Translations under genes and position numbers: made by a program
The notes under the pieces: generated by a model
Database searches by the model: none
What the model saw: the letters and a program-made list of their open reading frames with translations, nothing else
What the model was told of the DNA's origin: nothing
In this document: piece after piece, positions 28,983 to 39,955 of the stretch
How positions within the stretch are numbered: position 1 is the first letter of the stretch
Layout: every line of letters starts with the position of its first letter
Source: Bacillota bacterium
GTDB lineage: Bacteria; Bacillota; Clostridia; Peptostreptococcales; Anaerovoracaceae
Assembly: GCA_021769295.1 (NCBI GenBank)
Contig: JAETTD010000007.1
Span: 1-64,000, forward strand
DNA length: 64,000 nucleotides
Reading direction: 5' to 3'

Positions 28983-29277
28983 TAACATAATTGCGTGAAA
29001 TCGCAGAAACGTTGTTGCTATGAGAACACGATTTCGGAAAAACATAACAGTTTTACGTGAAAACACAAAAACGTCGTAGCGCTGCTACGACGTTTTGCAT
29101 TTTCGCTAACATAATTGCATAAAACCACCAAATCGTGTAACCGGGGAGCTATCCGCAGTATACAAAAACCGGCAAACCCGTATACAAAGTATACGAAATC
29201 GCCGGAAAGGTATACTCAAGGTATACACATGAGCAAAAACCGTATACAAAGTATACGAAAACCCGAAATATGTATAC
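28983..29277. repeat. Array 2: hairpin-bearing units at 62-bp period with changing arm sequence
   Basis: Two sub-arrays are joined. In the first, TAACA-N-GTGAAA-type units begin at 28983, 29045 and 29107, exactly 62 apart. The first holds arms GAAATCG/CGATTTC (28997-29035); the second holds a perfect 13-bp hairpin AAAACGTCGTAGC/GCTACGACGTTTT (29068-29096). In the second, 36-nt elements bounded by GTATAC lie at 29180-29215 and 29242-29277, again exactly 62 apart, each starting GTATACAAAGTATACGAAA. A TTGACCCGCG stretch at 28939 resembles the linkers of array 1. Most of the 465-base gap between the stn terminator and the leuA promoter is explained by this array. Function unknown. Confidence 0.75.
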
Positions 29278-29380
29278 CTCGACAGACGGATGCATTATCA
29301 AACCGCAGCCGATTTGTTGCCGAGCAATCATCAAAGAAAAATTTTTTTGTAGTATTTCACAAAAAAATACAAAATACCAC

Positions 29381-29409
29381 TTGACATTATTACATATAAG
29401 AGTTAATAT
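29381..29409 (+). promoter_or_regulatory. Sigma-A promoter of the leu/ilv operon
   Basis: A perfect TTGACA (29381-29386) is followed by a 17-nt spacer and TAATAT (29404-29409). The leader-peptide ATG is 35 bases downstream. An AGTATTT/AAATAC imperfect inverted repeat lies just upstream (about 29351-29378) and could be an operator, but I do not recognise a regulator site in it. Confidence 0.75.
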
Positions 29410-29443
29410 ATCAGTATAAATTTTAAGAAGGAGAAGGATACCA

Positions 29444-29500
29444 ATGCAACAGGTCATTATACTCGGATTAGAACTAATTATCTCAAACAAAAATAATTAA
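29444..29500 (+). CDS. Leader peptide rich in Leu/Ile/Val (operon attenuation)
   Basis: An 18-codon ORF, MQQVIILGLELIISNKNN, is too short for the ORF track. Eight of 18 residues are branched-chain amino acids (1 Val, 4 Ile, 3 Leu), clustered at residues 4-13. GAAGGAGAAGG at about 29427-29437 is a strong ribosome site. It sits between a consensus promoter and a terminator hairpin, ahead of leuA. This is the classical layout of ribosome-mediated attenuation: scarce charged Leu/Ile/Val tRNA would stall the ribosome on the leader and favour read-through. The peptide itself probably has no other role. Confidence 0.85.
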   Translation: MQQVIILGLELIISNKNN

Positions 29501-29593
29501 GCATTGATATTCTGCCTGAATCCGAGTAAATGAACTTATATGTATGTTAAAATTGACCTCGTTTCTAATTTCCGGTAGAAACGAGGTTTTTTT
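29462..29593 (+). promoter_or_regulatory. Transcription attenuator of the leu/ilv operon
   Basis: The terminator stem is CCTCGTTTCT (29557-29566) with AGAAACGAGG (29577-29586), perfect over 10 bp, followed by seven T. A leader stem is CTCGGATT (29462-29469, inside the leader ORF) with AATCCGAG (29519-29526). The second strand, GAATCCGAG, can instead pair with CTCGTTTC of the terminator's 5' arm (CGAG/CTCG plus GAA/TTC with a bulge), giving a plausible antiterminator. Stalling on the Ile/Leu codons would cover the first strand and release the second. Segments are read directly; the switching is inferred. Confidence 0.75.
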
Positions 29594-29619
29594 ATAGAAA
29601 AAGAAAGGATTTTTAAGAA

Positions 29620-31338
29620 ATGACAACAGAAATTACAAGTAATGTTGCCGGCATGAAAAACCACACAAAATACAGCATAGGATATTTTATGCCGCCGGTG
29701 GAATCGACAAATTGGGTGAAAAAAGACCACATTGAAAAAGCTCCTATATGGTGCAGTGTTGACCTTAGAGACGGAAATCAGGCATTGGTAGTTCCGATGA
29801 ACCTTGATGAAAAGCTGAGCTTTTTCAAACTACTATGTTCACTCGGTTTTAAAGAAATAGAAGTAGGATTTCCTGCTGCATCGGAAACTGAATATGAATT
29901 TCTGAGAACACTTATAGAAAAAAACTTGATACCGGAGGATGTGACGATACAGGTTCTCACTCAGTCAAGAGAACACATAATACGCAAAACCTTCGAGGCT
30001 GTTGACGGAGCAAAAAACGTAATCATACATCTTTACAATTCAACATCCGTAGCTCAGAGAGAACAGGTATTCAGAAAGAGCAAAGAGGAGATAAAAAAGA
30101 TAGCCACATCGGGAGCCGAAATGATAAACGAATATGCAGATAAGTATCCCGATACCAACTTTACCGTCGAATATTCTCCTGAAAGCTTTACGGGAACGGA
30201 AATGGAATATGCCCTTGAGGTATGTAATGCTGTGATAGATATATGGCAGCCGAGACCTGACAGGAAGGTAATCATAAATCTTCCTGCAACGGTGTCCATG
30301 TCAATGCCGCATGTGTATGCTTCACAGATAGAATACATGAGCAATAACCTTAACTGCAGGGAAAACGTAATCGTATCCCTTCACCCTCACAATGACAGGG
30401 GAACGGCCGTAGCCGATTGCGAACTTGGAATCCTTGCAGGAGGAGACAGAGTGGAAGGCACTTTGTTCGGAAACGGAGAACGTACAGGAAACGCAGACAT
30501 CGTAACCGTTGCCATGAACATGTATTCCCACGGAGTGGATCCTGAACTTGATTTTACAAATATGCCGTACATAGTCGAAAAATACGAAGAGTTCACCGAC
30601 ATGAAAGTCCCTCCGAGACAGCCATACGGAGGAAAACTGGTATTTGCGGCATTTTCCGGTTCACATCAGGACGCAATAGCAAAAGGTATGCACTACAGAG
30701 AAGAGAACGAGCCGGACAAGTGGAACGTTCCTTATATTCCAATCGATCCTCATGATGTAAACAGAGTATATGAGGCAGACGTAATAAGAATAAACAGCCA
30801 GTCAGGTAAGGGCGGCGTGGCATACATTCTGGAAACAAATTACGGATACCATATACCTTCCGCCATGAGAGAAGAAATAGGCTACCTGATGAAACACGTT
30901 TCGGATGTTAAACATAAGGAACTGACGCCGGATAAAATCAACATGATTTTCAACAGCGAATATGTGAACAGAAAAGACAAATACGATTTGAGAGACGCAA
31001 CATTTAAACGACTGCCTCAATCGGCAAGCTTGGGCGACAACGGAATTGAAGCCGATATAGAAGTTTTAATCGACGGCAAGGCTTATAAGCTGGAAGGCAA
31101 AGGAAACGGCCGTCTCGACGCCGTAACTAACGCCCTCAGAAAGGGACCTTATAACATCGAATACGACTTTGTAACTTATGAAGAACACGCCCTTGAGGGA
31201 GAATCCAATTCAAGAGCTGCGGCATACGTAGCCATATCTGATAAAAAAGGTAAAATTTTCTGGGGAGTCGGAATTCATAACGATATAATCTACGCATCGG
31301 TAAACGCACTTATATCAGCTATAAACAGAGCATTTTAA
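29620..31338 (+). CDS. leuA: 2-isopropylmalate synthase, type 2 LeuA
   Basis: First committed step of leucine synthesis, condensing acetyl-CoA with 2-oxoisovalerate. 572 aa. The HMGL-like barrel starts with [13 protein letters not shown] near residue 46, in which the DxRDGxQ motif binds the metal. [12 protein letters not shown] near residue 255 supplies the metal histidines, followed by [12 protein letters not shown]-terminal LeuA allosteric domain (about residues 440-572) is present, so leucine feedback is likely. The layout resembles the type 2 family of long enzymes known from Actinobacteria and some Firmicutes. First gene behind the attenuator. Confidence 0.93.
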   Translation: MTTEITSNVAGMKNHTKYSIGYFMPPVESTNWVKKDHIEKAPIWCSVDLRDGNQALVVPMNLDEKLSFFKLLCSLGFKEIEVGFPAASETEYEFLRTLIEKNLIPEDVTIQVLTQSREHIIRKTFEAVDGAKNVIIHLYNSTSVAQREQVFRKSKEEIKKIATSGAEMINEYADKYPDTNFTVEYSPESFTGTEMEYALEVCNAVIDIWQPRPDRKVIINLPATVSMSMPHVYASQIEYMSNNLNCRENVIVSLHPHNDRGTAVADCELGILAGGDRVEGTLFGNGERTGNADIVTVAMNMYSHGVDPELDFTNMPYIVEKYEEFTDMKVPPRQPYGGKLVFAAFSGSHQDAIAKGMHYREENEPDKWNVPYIPIDPHDVNRVYEADVIRINSQSGKGGVAYILETNYGYHIPSAMREEIGYLMKHVSDVKHKELTPDKINMIFNSEYVNRKDKYDLRDATFKRLPQSASLGDNGIEADIEVLIDGKAYKLEGKGNGRLDAVTNALRKGPYNIEYDFVTYEEHALEGESNSRAAAYVAISDKKGKIFWGVGIHNDIIYASVNALISAINRAF

Positions 31339-31351
31339 GGAGGTAGGCCAA

Positions 31352-32614
31352 ATGGGCATGACAATGACGCAAAAAATACTGGCAGACCATGCGGGACTTG
31401 AAAAAGTGCAGGCAGGTCAGTTGATTGAAGCTAAGTTGGATATGGTTTTGGGAAACGACATAACCTCTCCGGTAGCTATAAATGAATTTGAAAAAGCAGG
31501 CTTTGACAGCGTGTTCGACAAATCCAAAATTTCACTGGTTATGGACCACTTTACGCCTAACAAGGATATTAAAGCGGCGCAGCAGTGCAAACAGACGAGA
31601 ACCTTTGCAAGAAAGTTTGATATAGACAACTTCTTCGATGTAGGAAATGTAGGCATAGAACATGCGCTGCTTCCGGAAATGGGATTGGTTGCTTCCGGCG
31701 AGTGCATCATAGGAGCAGACTCGCATACCTGTACATACGGAGCTTTGGGCGCTTTCTCAACGGGAGTGGGAAGCACCGACATGGCTGCCGGAATGGCAAC
31801 GGGAAAGGCTTGGTTCAAAGTACCGGAAGCAATTAAAATAGAGCTTACCGGAAAACTGAATAAGTATGTTTCAGGAAAGGATGTAATCCTGCATCTTATA
31901 GGAATGATAGGCGTTGATGGCGCATTGTACAAATCCCTTGAATTTATGGGCGACGGATTAAAATCCCTTTCCATGGATGACAGACTGTGCATATCAAATA
32001 TGGCCATAGAAGCAGGCGCCAAGAACGGAATATTCATGGTGGATGAAGTCACCAGAGAATATATGAAAGGCAGAGTAAACAGAGAGTACAAAGTGTTTGA
32101 ACCTGATGAAGATGCAGAATACGAAAAGACCGTGACAATCGACCTTTCTCAGCTTAAGCCGACTGTGGCTCTTCCTCATCTGCCTGAAAACACAAAGACC
32201 ATAGACGAGATAGGCGAAATCAAAATAGACCAAGTGGTAATAGGCTCATGCACCAACGGCCGCTTGGAAGACATGAAAACAGCAGCGGAAATACTTAAGG
32301 GCAAGAAAGTTGCAAAGGATGTAAGATGCATAGTGATACCGGCCACCCAGAGCATATATAAAGAGTGCATCAAGGAAGGCTATCTCGATATATTTATAGA
32401 TGCCGGCTGCGCCGTATCTACTCCGACATGCGGACCTTGCCTTGGAGGATATATGGGCATACTTGCAGAACATGAGAGATGTGTCGCAACCACCAACAGA
32501 AACTTCATAGGAAGAATGGGACACAACCTTTCGGAAGTATATTTGGCAAACCCTGCAGTTGCTGCCGCATCGGCGGTAACAGGAAAAATCACTGACCCCA
32601 AGGAGGTAATGTAA
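31352..32614 (+). CDS. leuC: 3-isopropylmalate dehydratase large subunit
   Basis: Aconitase-superfamily subunit of 420 aa with the cluster cysteines in VIGSCTNGR near residue 298 and CGPCLGG near residue 360. The short length (about 420 rather than 470 aa) is typical of the archaeal/clostridial LeuC2 type. [15 protein letters not shown] near residue 122 carries active-site residues. It abuts leuD with no gap. GGAGGT precedes the ATG. Confidence 0.95.
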   Translation: MGMTMTQKILADHAGLEKVQAGQLIEAKLDMVLGNDITSPVAINEFEKAGFDSVFDKSKISLVMDHFTPNKDIKAAQQCKQTRTFARKFDIDNFFDVGNVGIEHALLPEMGLVASGECIIGADSHTCTYGALGAFSTGVGSTDMAAGMATGKAWFKVPEAIKIELTGKLNKYVSGKDVILHLIGMIGVDGALYKSLEFMGDGLKSLSMDDRLCISNMAIEAGAKNGIFMVDEVTREYMKGRVNREYKVFEPDEDAEYEKTVTIDLSQLKPTVALPHLPENTKTIDEIGEIKIDQVVIGSCTNGRLEDMKTAAEILKGKKVAKDVRCIVIPATQSIYKECIKEGYLDIFIDAGCAVSTPTCGPCLGGYMGILAEHERCVATTNRNFIGRMGHNLSEVYLANPAVAAASAVTGKITDPKEVM

Positions 32615-33094
32615 ATGAAGGCACAGGGAAGCGTATATAAATACGGAGATAATATAGACACGGATATAATCATTCCTGCAAGGTATCTGAACACCACAGA
32701 CAGCAAAGAACTGGCTTCTCACTGCATGGAACCTGTGGATGAAGATTTTTACAAAAAAGTGAAGACAGGTGATATAATGGTAGGTGGCTTTAACTTCGGA
32801 TGTGGCTCTTCAAGAGAACACGCTCCTATAGCCATAAAAGAATGCGGGGTTTCCTGCGTAATTGCAAAATCCTTTGCGAGGATATTTTACCGCAATGCCA
32901 TAAATATCGGCCTTGCCATTATGGAATGCCCGGAGGCTGCCGAAAACATAGAAGCAGGAGACGAGGTTTCGGTGGATTTTGAAACGGGAGTAATAACCGA
33001 CATAACAAAAAACAAAGAATATAAAGCCATGCCTTTTCCTGAATTTATAGATAACATGATAAAAAAAGGCGGACTTCTGAATTCAATAAAATAA
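32615..33094 (+). CDS. leuD: 3-isopropylmalate dehydratase small subunit
   Basis: Swivel-domain partner of LeuC, 159 aa, the short type matching the short LeuC. Characteristic stretches are [17 protein letters not shown] near residue 9 and [15 protein letters not shown] near residue 54. The ribosome site AAGGAGG lies inside the end of leuC, and the genes are adjacent with zero gap, which suits equal expression of the two subunits. Confidence 0.95.
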   Translation: MKAQGSVYKYGDNIDTDIIIPARYLNTTDSKELASHCMEPVDEDFYKKVKTGDIMVGGFNFGCGSSREHAPIAIKECGVSCVIAKSFARIFYRNAINIGLAIMECPEAAENIEAGDEVSVDFETGVITDITKNKEYKAMPFPEFIDNMIKKGGLLNSIK

Positions 33095-33119
33095 ATACGA
33101 ACATAAGAGAGGATAAAAT

Positions 33120-34331
33120 ATGCTGACATTAAAAGCATTTGAAGAGGCTACGGAAGTAGTTCAGAAAGTTGCAATTCAGACAAAGCTGGTATACAGCAGT
33201 TTTTTGAGCGAACAGACGGGAAACAAGGTCTATCTGAAACCTGAAAATCTGCAAGTGACAGGCGCTTATAAGCTGAGAGGAGCTTATTATAAGATAAGCA
33301 CTCTTACAGACGAAGAAAGAAGCAAAGGCTTGATTACGGCTTCCGCCGGAAATCATGCCCAGGGAGTTGCTTATGCAGCCAAGGCATACGGATGCAAAGC
33401 CGTAATAGTAATGCCTACCACCACACCTCTTATGAAGGTGGACAGAACAAAGAGCTACGGCGCAGAAGTGGTCCTGTACGGAAACGTGTATGACGAAGCT
33501 GCGGAACATGCAGCCAAACTGGCAGAGGAAAAGGGCTATACCTTTATTCATCCTTTTGACGATTTGGCAGTAGCTACAGGTCAGGGAACCATCGCCATGG
33601 AGATCGTAAAAGAACTGCCGTTGGTTGATTACATACTTGTTCCTGTAGGAGGAGGCGGACTTGCAACGGGAGTATCCACACTGGCAAAGCTTCTCAATCC
33701 TAAGATTAAGGTAATAGGTGTGGAACCTGAGGGTGCAAACTGCCTGCAAGCTTCCATAAAGGCAGGCAAACCGGTTACACTTAAAAACGTTTCCACAATC
33801 GCTGACGGTACCGCTGTAAAGACTCCGGGTAAAAACATTTTCCCTTATCTGCAGGCAGGCCTTGACGATGTGATTACAGTCAAAGATGACGAATTAGTGG
33901 TAGCTTTCCTCGATATGGTGGAAAATCACAAATATATAGTTGAAAATTCCGGATTGCTTACGGTAGCTGCTTTAAAACACCTTGATGTAAAGGGCAAAAA
34001 AGTCGTATCCATACTGAGCGGCGGCAACATGGACATCATAACCATGTCTTCGGTAGTACAGCTCGGACTGATTATGAGAGACAGAATCTTTACCATTTCC
34101 GTTCTCTTGCCTGACAAGCCGGGTGAGCTTGTGAGGGTAGCTTCTATCATAGCAAAAGAGCAGGGCAACGTTATTAAGCTTGAACACAATCAGTTTGTAA
34201 GTACCAACCGTACAGCAGCAGTGGAGCTTAAGATAACCATAGAAGCTTTTGGACCGGAGCATAAAAACTCCATATGCAAGGCTCTCGAAGCGGACGGATA
34301 TAAACCTAAACAGATAAGCGTACTGATGTAG
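33120..34331 (+). CDS. ilvA: Threonine ammonia-lyase, medium form with C-terminal ACT domain
   Basis: PLP enzyme that turns threonine into 2-oxobutyrate, the entry to isoleucine. 403 aa. The PLP lysine is in [11 protein letters not shown] near residue 51; the phosphate-binding [10 protein letters not shown] and GGGGLATG loops are present. The last 75 residues form an ACT domain ([17 protein letters not shown]). Catabolic TdcB-type enzymes share the core, but placement within the leu/ilv operon argues for a biosynthetic role. No other isoleucine-specific entry gene (cimA) is seen. Confidence 0.9.
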   Translation: MLTLKAFEEATEVVQKVAIQTKLVYSSFLSEQTGNKVYLKPENLQVTGAYKLRGAYYKISTLTDEERSKGLITASAGNHAQGVAYAAKAYGCKAVIVMPTTTPLMKVDRTKSYGAEVVLYGNVYDEAAEHAAKLAEEKGYTFIHPFDDLAVATGQGTIAMEIVKELPLVDYILVPVGGGGLATGVSTLAKLLNPKIKVIGVEPEGANCLQASIKAGKPVTLKNVSTIADGTAVKTPGKNIFPYLQAGLDDVITVKDDELVVAFLDMVENHKYIVENSGLLTVAALKHLDVKGKKVVSILSGGNMDIITMSSVVQLGLIMRDRIFTISVLLPDKPGELVRVASIIAKEQGNVIKLEHNQFVSTNRTAAVELKITIEAFGPEHKNSICKALEADGYKPKQISVLM

Positions 34332-34350
34332 GAACCTGAAAGGAGATACA

Positions 34351-35424
34351 ATGAATTATAAGATAGCGGTGATACCCGGCGACGGTATCGGTCCTGAAGT
34401 TACACGGGAAGCGGTCAAAGTCCTTGACGCCGTCGCAAAGAAATTCGGACACACCTTTGAATACAACTACCTGCTTGCAGGCGGCGCTGCCATAGACGAA
34501 AAGGGCAAATGCCTGCCGGAAGAAACCGTAAAGGCAGCAAAGGACAGCGACGCCGTTCTTTTAGGCGCTGTGGGAGGCCCTAAATGGGATAACCTGCCCG
34601 GCGAGGAAAGACCTGAAAAAGCCTTGCTCGGACTCAGAAAGGCACTGGGACTTTTTGCCAATCTAAGACCGGCAATCATGTTCGATGAACTTAAAGGAGC
34701 TTGTCCTCTCAAAGAGGAAAAGGTGGAAGGCGGACTTGATATACTTGTAGTCAGAGAACTTACAGGAGGCATATATTTCGGAGAGCGGGGAGTAAAAGAC
34801 ACCGACGATATGGGCAAAGCTGCCTACGATGTGGAAATGTATTCCGAAAAGGAAGTAGAAAGAGTAGCCGAAATCGCTTTCAGCATGGCTATGAAGAGAA
34901 ATAAAAAAGTCACAAGCGTAGACAAGGCAAACGTACTGGAAAGTTCAAGACTTTGGAGAAAGACCACTGCAAAAGTCGCTGAAAAATATCCTGAAGTTTC
35001 TCTGGAAAACTTTTATGTGGACAATGCAGCAATGCAGCTTGTATATAATCCGAAACAGTTTGACGTAATAGTTACGAGCAACATATTCGGCGACATCCTG
35101 TCGGATGAGGCCAGCATGATTACAGGTTCCATAGGAATGCTGCCTTCGGCAAGCCTTGCTGAAGGAGAGTTCGGAATGTACGAACCTGTCCATGGCTCCG
35201 CACCTGATATCGCAGGCACAGGAAAAGCCAATCCAATGGCGGCCGTACTTTCTGCAGCGATGATGTTAAAATATACTTTCGGATTGTCAGAGGAATCCGA
35301 CGCCATAGAAAATGCAGTCAAGAAAGTGCTTGGCGAGGGATACAGAACTCCTGATATAATGACAGAAGGCAAAACCCTTATAACCACGTCGGAAGCAGGT
35401 ACTCTGATTGCAGACAGAATATAA
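34351..35424 (+). CDS. leuB: 3-isopropylmalate dehydrogenase
   Basis: NAD-dependent beta-decarboxylating dehydrogenase, 357 aa. It starts with [18 protein letters not shown]; the substrate loop is [14 protein letters not shown] near residue 133, and the metal aspartates lie in [14 protein letters not shown] near residue 240. [18 protein letters not shown] near residue 275 is the NAD-binding segment. GGAGAT precedes the ATG. It is separated from leuCD by ilvA, an order less usual than leuABCD. Confidence 0.95.
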   Translation: MNYKIAVIPGDGIGPEVTREAVKVLDAVAKKFGHTFEYNYLLAGGAAIDEKGKCLPEETVKAAKDSDAVLLGAVGGPKWDNLPGEERPEKALLGLRKALGLFANLRPAIMFDELKGACPLKEEKVEGGLDILVVRELTGGIYFGERGVKDTDDMGKAAYDVEMYSEKEVERVAEIAFSMAMKRNKKVTSVDKANVLESSRLWRKTTAKVAEKYPEVSLENFYVDNAAMQLVYNPKQFDVIVTSNIFGDILSDEASMITGSIGMLPSASLAEGEFGMYEPVHGSAPDIAGTGKANPMAAVLSAAMMLKYTFGLSEESDAIENAVKKVLGEGYRTPDIMTEGKTLITTSEAGTLIADRI

Positions 35425-35441
35425 GGCGAGGATAAGATAAC

Positions 35442-36752
35442 ATGCATAATTTAACAGAGGATTTAATTATATATTCCGGATATGAAAATCAGTCTGTTTT
35501 GGCAAAAATGGCTGAACTTTGCAGCCTGCCCGGCAGGCTTGACGAAGGGCATAAGAAACAGGCAGGGACATGTGCTTCCGAAGTTGTCCGGGAAATTATA
35601 AAAACATCTTTTGAATACGGACTGAGCGGAAATCTGTGGCACGGATACATAGCTCTTTACATAGCGTTAAACGAAAATCCTTTTTCGCTGGCTTATGAAA
35701 TGACGTCCGGCGCCCCGAAACAAGGCGGAGTGGATGAGCTTGCAAAACATGATTTGAAAATTTTAAAGGAGTTGTTCGACTATGACTTGTCTCTCTTAGA
35801 CGACAAGCTAAAAGTGAACTACTTTTCGGTATTAAAGAATTGCGAAAACTCCGATGCCAAGCTGTCCGACCAAGGCATAAACGTAAAATATCTGAAAGAT
35901 ATGCTCGAAACAGCAAAGAACGATGAAGAGTTCTTTGCTTGCACGGTTTCATTCTATAAGGAAAAAGGCGTTGGGCTTATAGGTCTGAACAAAGCATTTA
36001 CCGTAAAAGGCGATGAAGACAGTTACAGACTTTCCCCTGTAAGAGTTACGGAAAAAGTCAATCTTTCCGACCTTGTAGGATATGAAGTCCAAAAACAGAA
36101 GCTTACGGAAAATACGGCAGCCTTTTTAAAAGGCAAGCCGGCCAACAATGTCCTTTTGTACGGAGACGGAGGGACAGGCAAATCAACAAGCGTAAGAGCG
36201 ATAGCAAGCCGATATTATGACGAAGGGCTTCGCATGATTCAGATATACAGACATCAGATGAAGCATCTCAACCGCATAATATCTGAAATCAAAAACAGAA
36301 ATTATAAATTTATAATTTACATGGACGATTTGTCTTTCGAGGATTTTGAAACGGAATACAAATACCTGAAAGCAGTCATTGAAGGAGGTCTTGAACCAAG
36401 ACCTGAAAACGTGCTTATATATGCGACTTCCAACAGAAGACACCTGATTAAAGAAACATGGAAGGACAGAACGGACATGGAGCATACAGGCGATTTGCAC
36501 AGAAGTGATTCCATGGAAGAAAAACTCAGTCTGGCAGAGAGATTCGGAGTGCAGATATACTACGGAAAGCCTACCATAGAAGAGTTTCACAAAATAGTAG
36601 AAGCCTTGGCTTTAAGAGAAAACATACATACTGATATGGAAGTTCTCCACGGCGAAGCTACCAAATGGGAAATTCGCCACGGAGGAATTTCGGGCAGAAG
36701 CGCAAGACAATTTATCGACTACATAAAAGGAACGGAGGACGATTTAAAATGA
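35442..36752 (+). CDS. DUF815 AAA+ ATPase
   Basis: 436-aa ATP-binding protein of the DUF815 family. The Walker A motif is [12 protein letters not shown] near residue 237 and Walker B is [11 protein letters not shown] near residue 290. [13 protein letters not shown] near residue 328 is the sensor 1 region typical of the family. The N-terminal 200 residues are helical and of unknown role. Family function is not known. It lies between leuB and ilvB in an amino acid operon, and its stop overlaps the ilvB ATG, so it is co-transcribed with the pathway genes. No pathway link is evident from sequence. Confidence 0.85.
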   Translation: MHNLTEDLIIYSGYENQSVLAKMAELCSLPGRLDEGHKKQAGTCASEVVREIIKTSFEYGLSGNLWHGYIALYIALNENPFSLAYEMTSGAPKQGGVDELAKHDLKILKELFDYDLSLLDDKLKVNYFSVLKNCENSDAKLSDQGINVKYLKDMLETAKNDEEFFACTVSFYKEKGVGLIGLNKAFTVKGDEDSYRLSPVRVTEKVNLSDLVGYEVQKQKLTENTAAFLKGKPANNVLLYGDGGTGKSTSVRAIASRYYDEGLRMIQIYRHQMKHLNRIISEIKNRNYKFIIYMDDLSFEDFETEYKYLKAVIEGGLEPRPENVLIYATSNRRHLIKETWKDRTDMEHTGDLHRSDSMEEKLSLAERFGVQIYYGKPTIEEFHKIVEALALRENIHTDMEVLHGEATKWEIRHGGISGRSARQFIDYIKGTEDDLK

Positions 36753-38416
36753 AAATGACAGGCGCAGAACTGGTTATGAACGTGCTGCTGGAACACGGCG
36801 TAGATACCGTGTTCGGATATCCGGGAGGAACAGCTTTGTTCTTGTATGATGAATTATATAAATACAGCGATAGGATAAAGCATGTTTTGGTTGCTCACGA
36901 GCAGGGCGGCGCACATGCGGCAGACGGATATGCAAGAGCAACCGGAAAGACGGGAGTTGCATTTTCCACCAGCGGACCGGGAGCAACAAATCTTGTAACG
37001 GGTATAGCTACGGCATATATGGACAGCATTCCTACCGTATTTATAACGGCAAATGTAGGAAAGCATCTGATAGGCCGTGATGCATTTCAGGAAGTATGCA
37101 TCACCGGTGTGACTTTCCCTATTACAAAACACAATTATTTTGTAAACAATAAAGAAGATTTGGCAGATGCTTTAAGAAACGCTTTCAGAATTGCTAATGA
37201 GGGTCGAAAGGGACCTGTACTTGTGGACATAACCAAAGACGTTACACAGGCAATAGTTGACTATGAACCTGTAAAACCTTATCCGCTGCGTAAAGTGGAA
37301 ACAGAAAACTGCGAAGCAAAGGCTGAGAAGTTTGCCAAATACATAAATTCCTCAAGCAAACCTGTAATTCAGGTGGGCGGAGGCGTAATAGCGTCAGAAA
37401 GCTATAAAGAAGTTATTGCTCTTGCCGAAAAGGCAGATATACCTGTGGTAACCACTCTCATGGGCATGGGAGCAGTTCCGTCCTCTGATAAGAGATATTT
37501 CGGAATGCTTGGAATGCATGGCTCATATGCAGCCAATAAATGTATTGCCGAAGCTGATTTGATTTTGACTTTAGGATGCAGATTCAGCGACAGAGTGGCT
37601 CTTAAGCCTGACCAGTTCGGTAAAAAAGCAAAAATTCTTCAGGTAGATATAGATAAGAGCGAAATAAACAAAAACGTCAGCGTAACAGATTGCATAATAG
37701 GCGATTGCAAAGATGTTTTGGACGTGCTTATTCCAATGGTCAATGAGGCAGACCACAGCCAGTGGCTGGCTCAGATAAACAAATGGAATGAAGAAAAACC
37801 TATGAAGGTTAAAGAATGCTATGGAAAGATGAATCCGCAGGAAATCATAGAATATATCTGTGACAATACTGATAAGGAAACCATATATGTTACCGACGTA
37901 GGACAGCATCAGATGTGGGCGGCTCAATATGTTAAACAGACAAAACCGAGAAATTTCCTTTCCAGCGGAGGTCTCGGAACCATGGGATTCGGTTACGGCG
38001 CAGCCATAGGCGCACAGATGGGAAATCCGGACAAGAGAGTAATCCATTTCACCGGAGACGGTTCTTTCCATATGAACCTCAATGAGGCATGCACAGCGGT
38101 TTCAAACAATTTGCCTATAATAACCGTAATCTTTAACAACAGGGTTTTAGGTATGGTATATCAATGGCAGACAGCATTTTACGGACAGAGATATTCCAAT
38201 ACGACTCCCGAAAGAAAGACCGATTTTGTAAAACTCATAGAAGCTTTCGGAGGTCACGGCTTTAGGGTAAACACCATGGAAGAGCTTAAAGAAGCTTATG
38301 AAAAGGCGCTTAAGATAAACGGTCCCGTATGGATTGACTGCAACATCGCAGTTGAAGACAAGGTGTTACCGATGATTCCAAATGGCAAAACCATTGACGA
38401 CATGTTGTTTGAATAG
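36749..38416 (+). CDS. ilvB: Acetolactate synthase large subunit
   Basis: ThDP enzyme for valine, leucine and isoleucine, 555 aa. The track start at 36665 is inside the previous gene; ATG 36749 overlaps the DUF815 stop and has GGAGGAC before it, and then the family start MTGAELVMNVLLEHGVDTVFGYPGG. The catalytic glutamate is in AHEQGGAHAADGYAR. The ThDP-Mg motif is TGDGSFHMNLNEACTAV...FNN near residue 433. The ilvN regulatory subunit follows after 16 bases, supporting the anabolic, FAD-containing form rather than AlsS. Confidence 0.95.
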   Translation: MKMTGAELVMNVLLEHGVDTVFGYPGGTALFLYDELYKYSDRIKHVLVAHEQGGAHAADGYARATGKTGVAFSTSGPGATNLVTGIATAYMDSIPTVFITANVGKHLIGRDAFQEVCITGVTFPITKHNYFVNNKEDLADALRNAFRIANEGRKGPVLVDITKDVTQAIVDYEPVKPYPLRKVETENCEAKAEKFAKYINSSSKPVIQVGGGVIASESYKEVIALAEKADIPVVTTLMGMGAVPSSDKRYFGMLGMHGSYAANKCIAEADLILTLGCRFSDRVALKPDQFGKKAKILQVDIDKSEINKNVSVTDCIIGDCKDVLDVLIPMVNEADHSQWLAQINKWNEEKPMKVKECYGKMNPQEIIEYICDNTDKETIYVTDVGQHQMWAAQYVKQTKPRNFLSSGGLGTMGFGYGAAIGAQMGNPDKRVIHFTGDGSFHMNLNEACTAVSNNLPIITVIFNNRVLGMVYQWQTAFYGQRYSNTTPERKTDFVKLIEAFGGHGFRVNTMEELKEAYEKALKINGPVWIDCNIAVEDKVLPMIPNGKTIDDMLFE

Positions 38417-38432
38417 GTGAAAGGGGACAGAC

Positions 38433-38906
38433 ATGAAAAAGGAAGTAGTTAGTATTTACGTTGATAATAAGGCCAACGTATTGACAAGAGTTGTGAGCCT
38501 TTACGGCAGAAGGGGTTTTAACATCGACTCCCTCACCGTTTCTGCGACCAACGACCCGGATATTTCAAGAATAACCATAGTATTTGAGGGAGATAACCTT
38601 ACCCTTAATCAGATTATTGCTCAGACGGAAAAGCTGGAAATTGTCAGAAGTATCAAGACCCTTGAAGGCAAGAACAGTTTCTTCAGAGAACTCCTCATGG
38701 TCAAGATAGCAGCAGACAAGGAAAAGAGGAGAGAAATAAAAGAAATCACCGATATATACAGAGCTAAGATTATCAGCCTTGAAAAGGATATGATGGTTCT
38801 TGAACTTACGGGAGCCCCGGATAAGCTGGATGCTTTTCTGAATATACTTGATGATTACGATATAGTTGATATTTGCAGAACAGGTGTCACCGGTATCGAA
38901 AAATAA
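38433..38906 (+). CDS. ilvN: Acetolactate synthase small (regulatory) subunit
   Basis: 157 aa with an N-terminal ACT domain (SIYVDNKANVLTRVVSLYGRRGFNID) and a C-terminal ALS_ss domain. It confers feedback inhibition by valine and raises activity of IlvB. The histidine-phosphate-like ISRITIVFEGDN stretch is typical. AAAGGGGA precedes the ATG. Confidence 0.95.
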   Translation: MKKEVVSIYVDNKANVLTRVVSLYGRRGFNIDSLTVSATNDPDISRITIVFEGDNLTLNQIIAQTEKLEIVRSIKTLEGKNSFFRELLMVKIAADKEKRREIKEITDIYRAKIISLEKDMMVLELTGAPDKLDAFLNILDDYDIVDICRTGVTGIEK

Positions 38907-38920
38907 ATAATTAAAAATAA

Positions 38921-39931
<1,011 letters not shown>

Positions 39932-39955
39932 TCGGTTTTCGAGAGGTTATTAACT

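Noticed and set aside
29115-29384. 89-aa + strand ORF across array 2
   Set aside because: Its repeated YTKYTK-like residues come from the GTATAC repeats; there is no ribosome site, and the frame crosses the leuA promoter region.
29381-29619. T-box riboswitch before leuA
   Set aside because: No AGGGTGGNACCGCG-like antiterminator sequence or specifier stem is found; the leader ORF and short hairpins fit peptide-type attenuation.
31417-32091. 224-aa - strand ORF inside leuC
   Set aside because: Antisense shadow of a well-conserved leuC; no family match visible.
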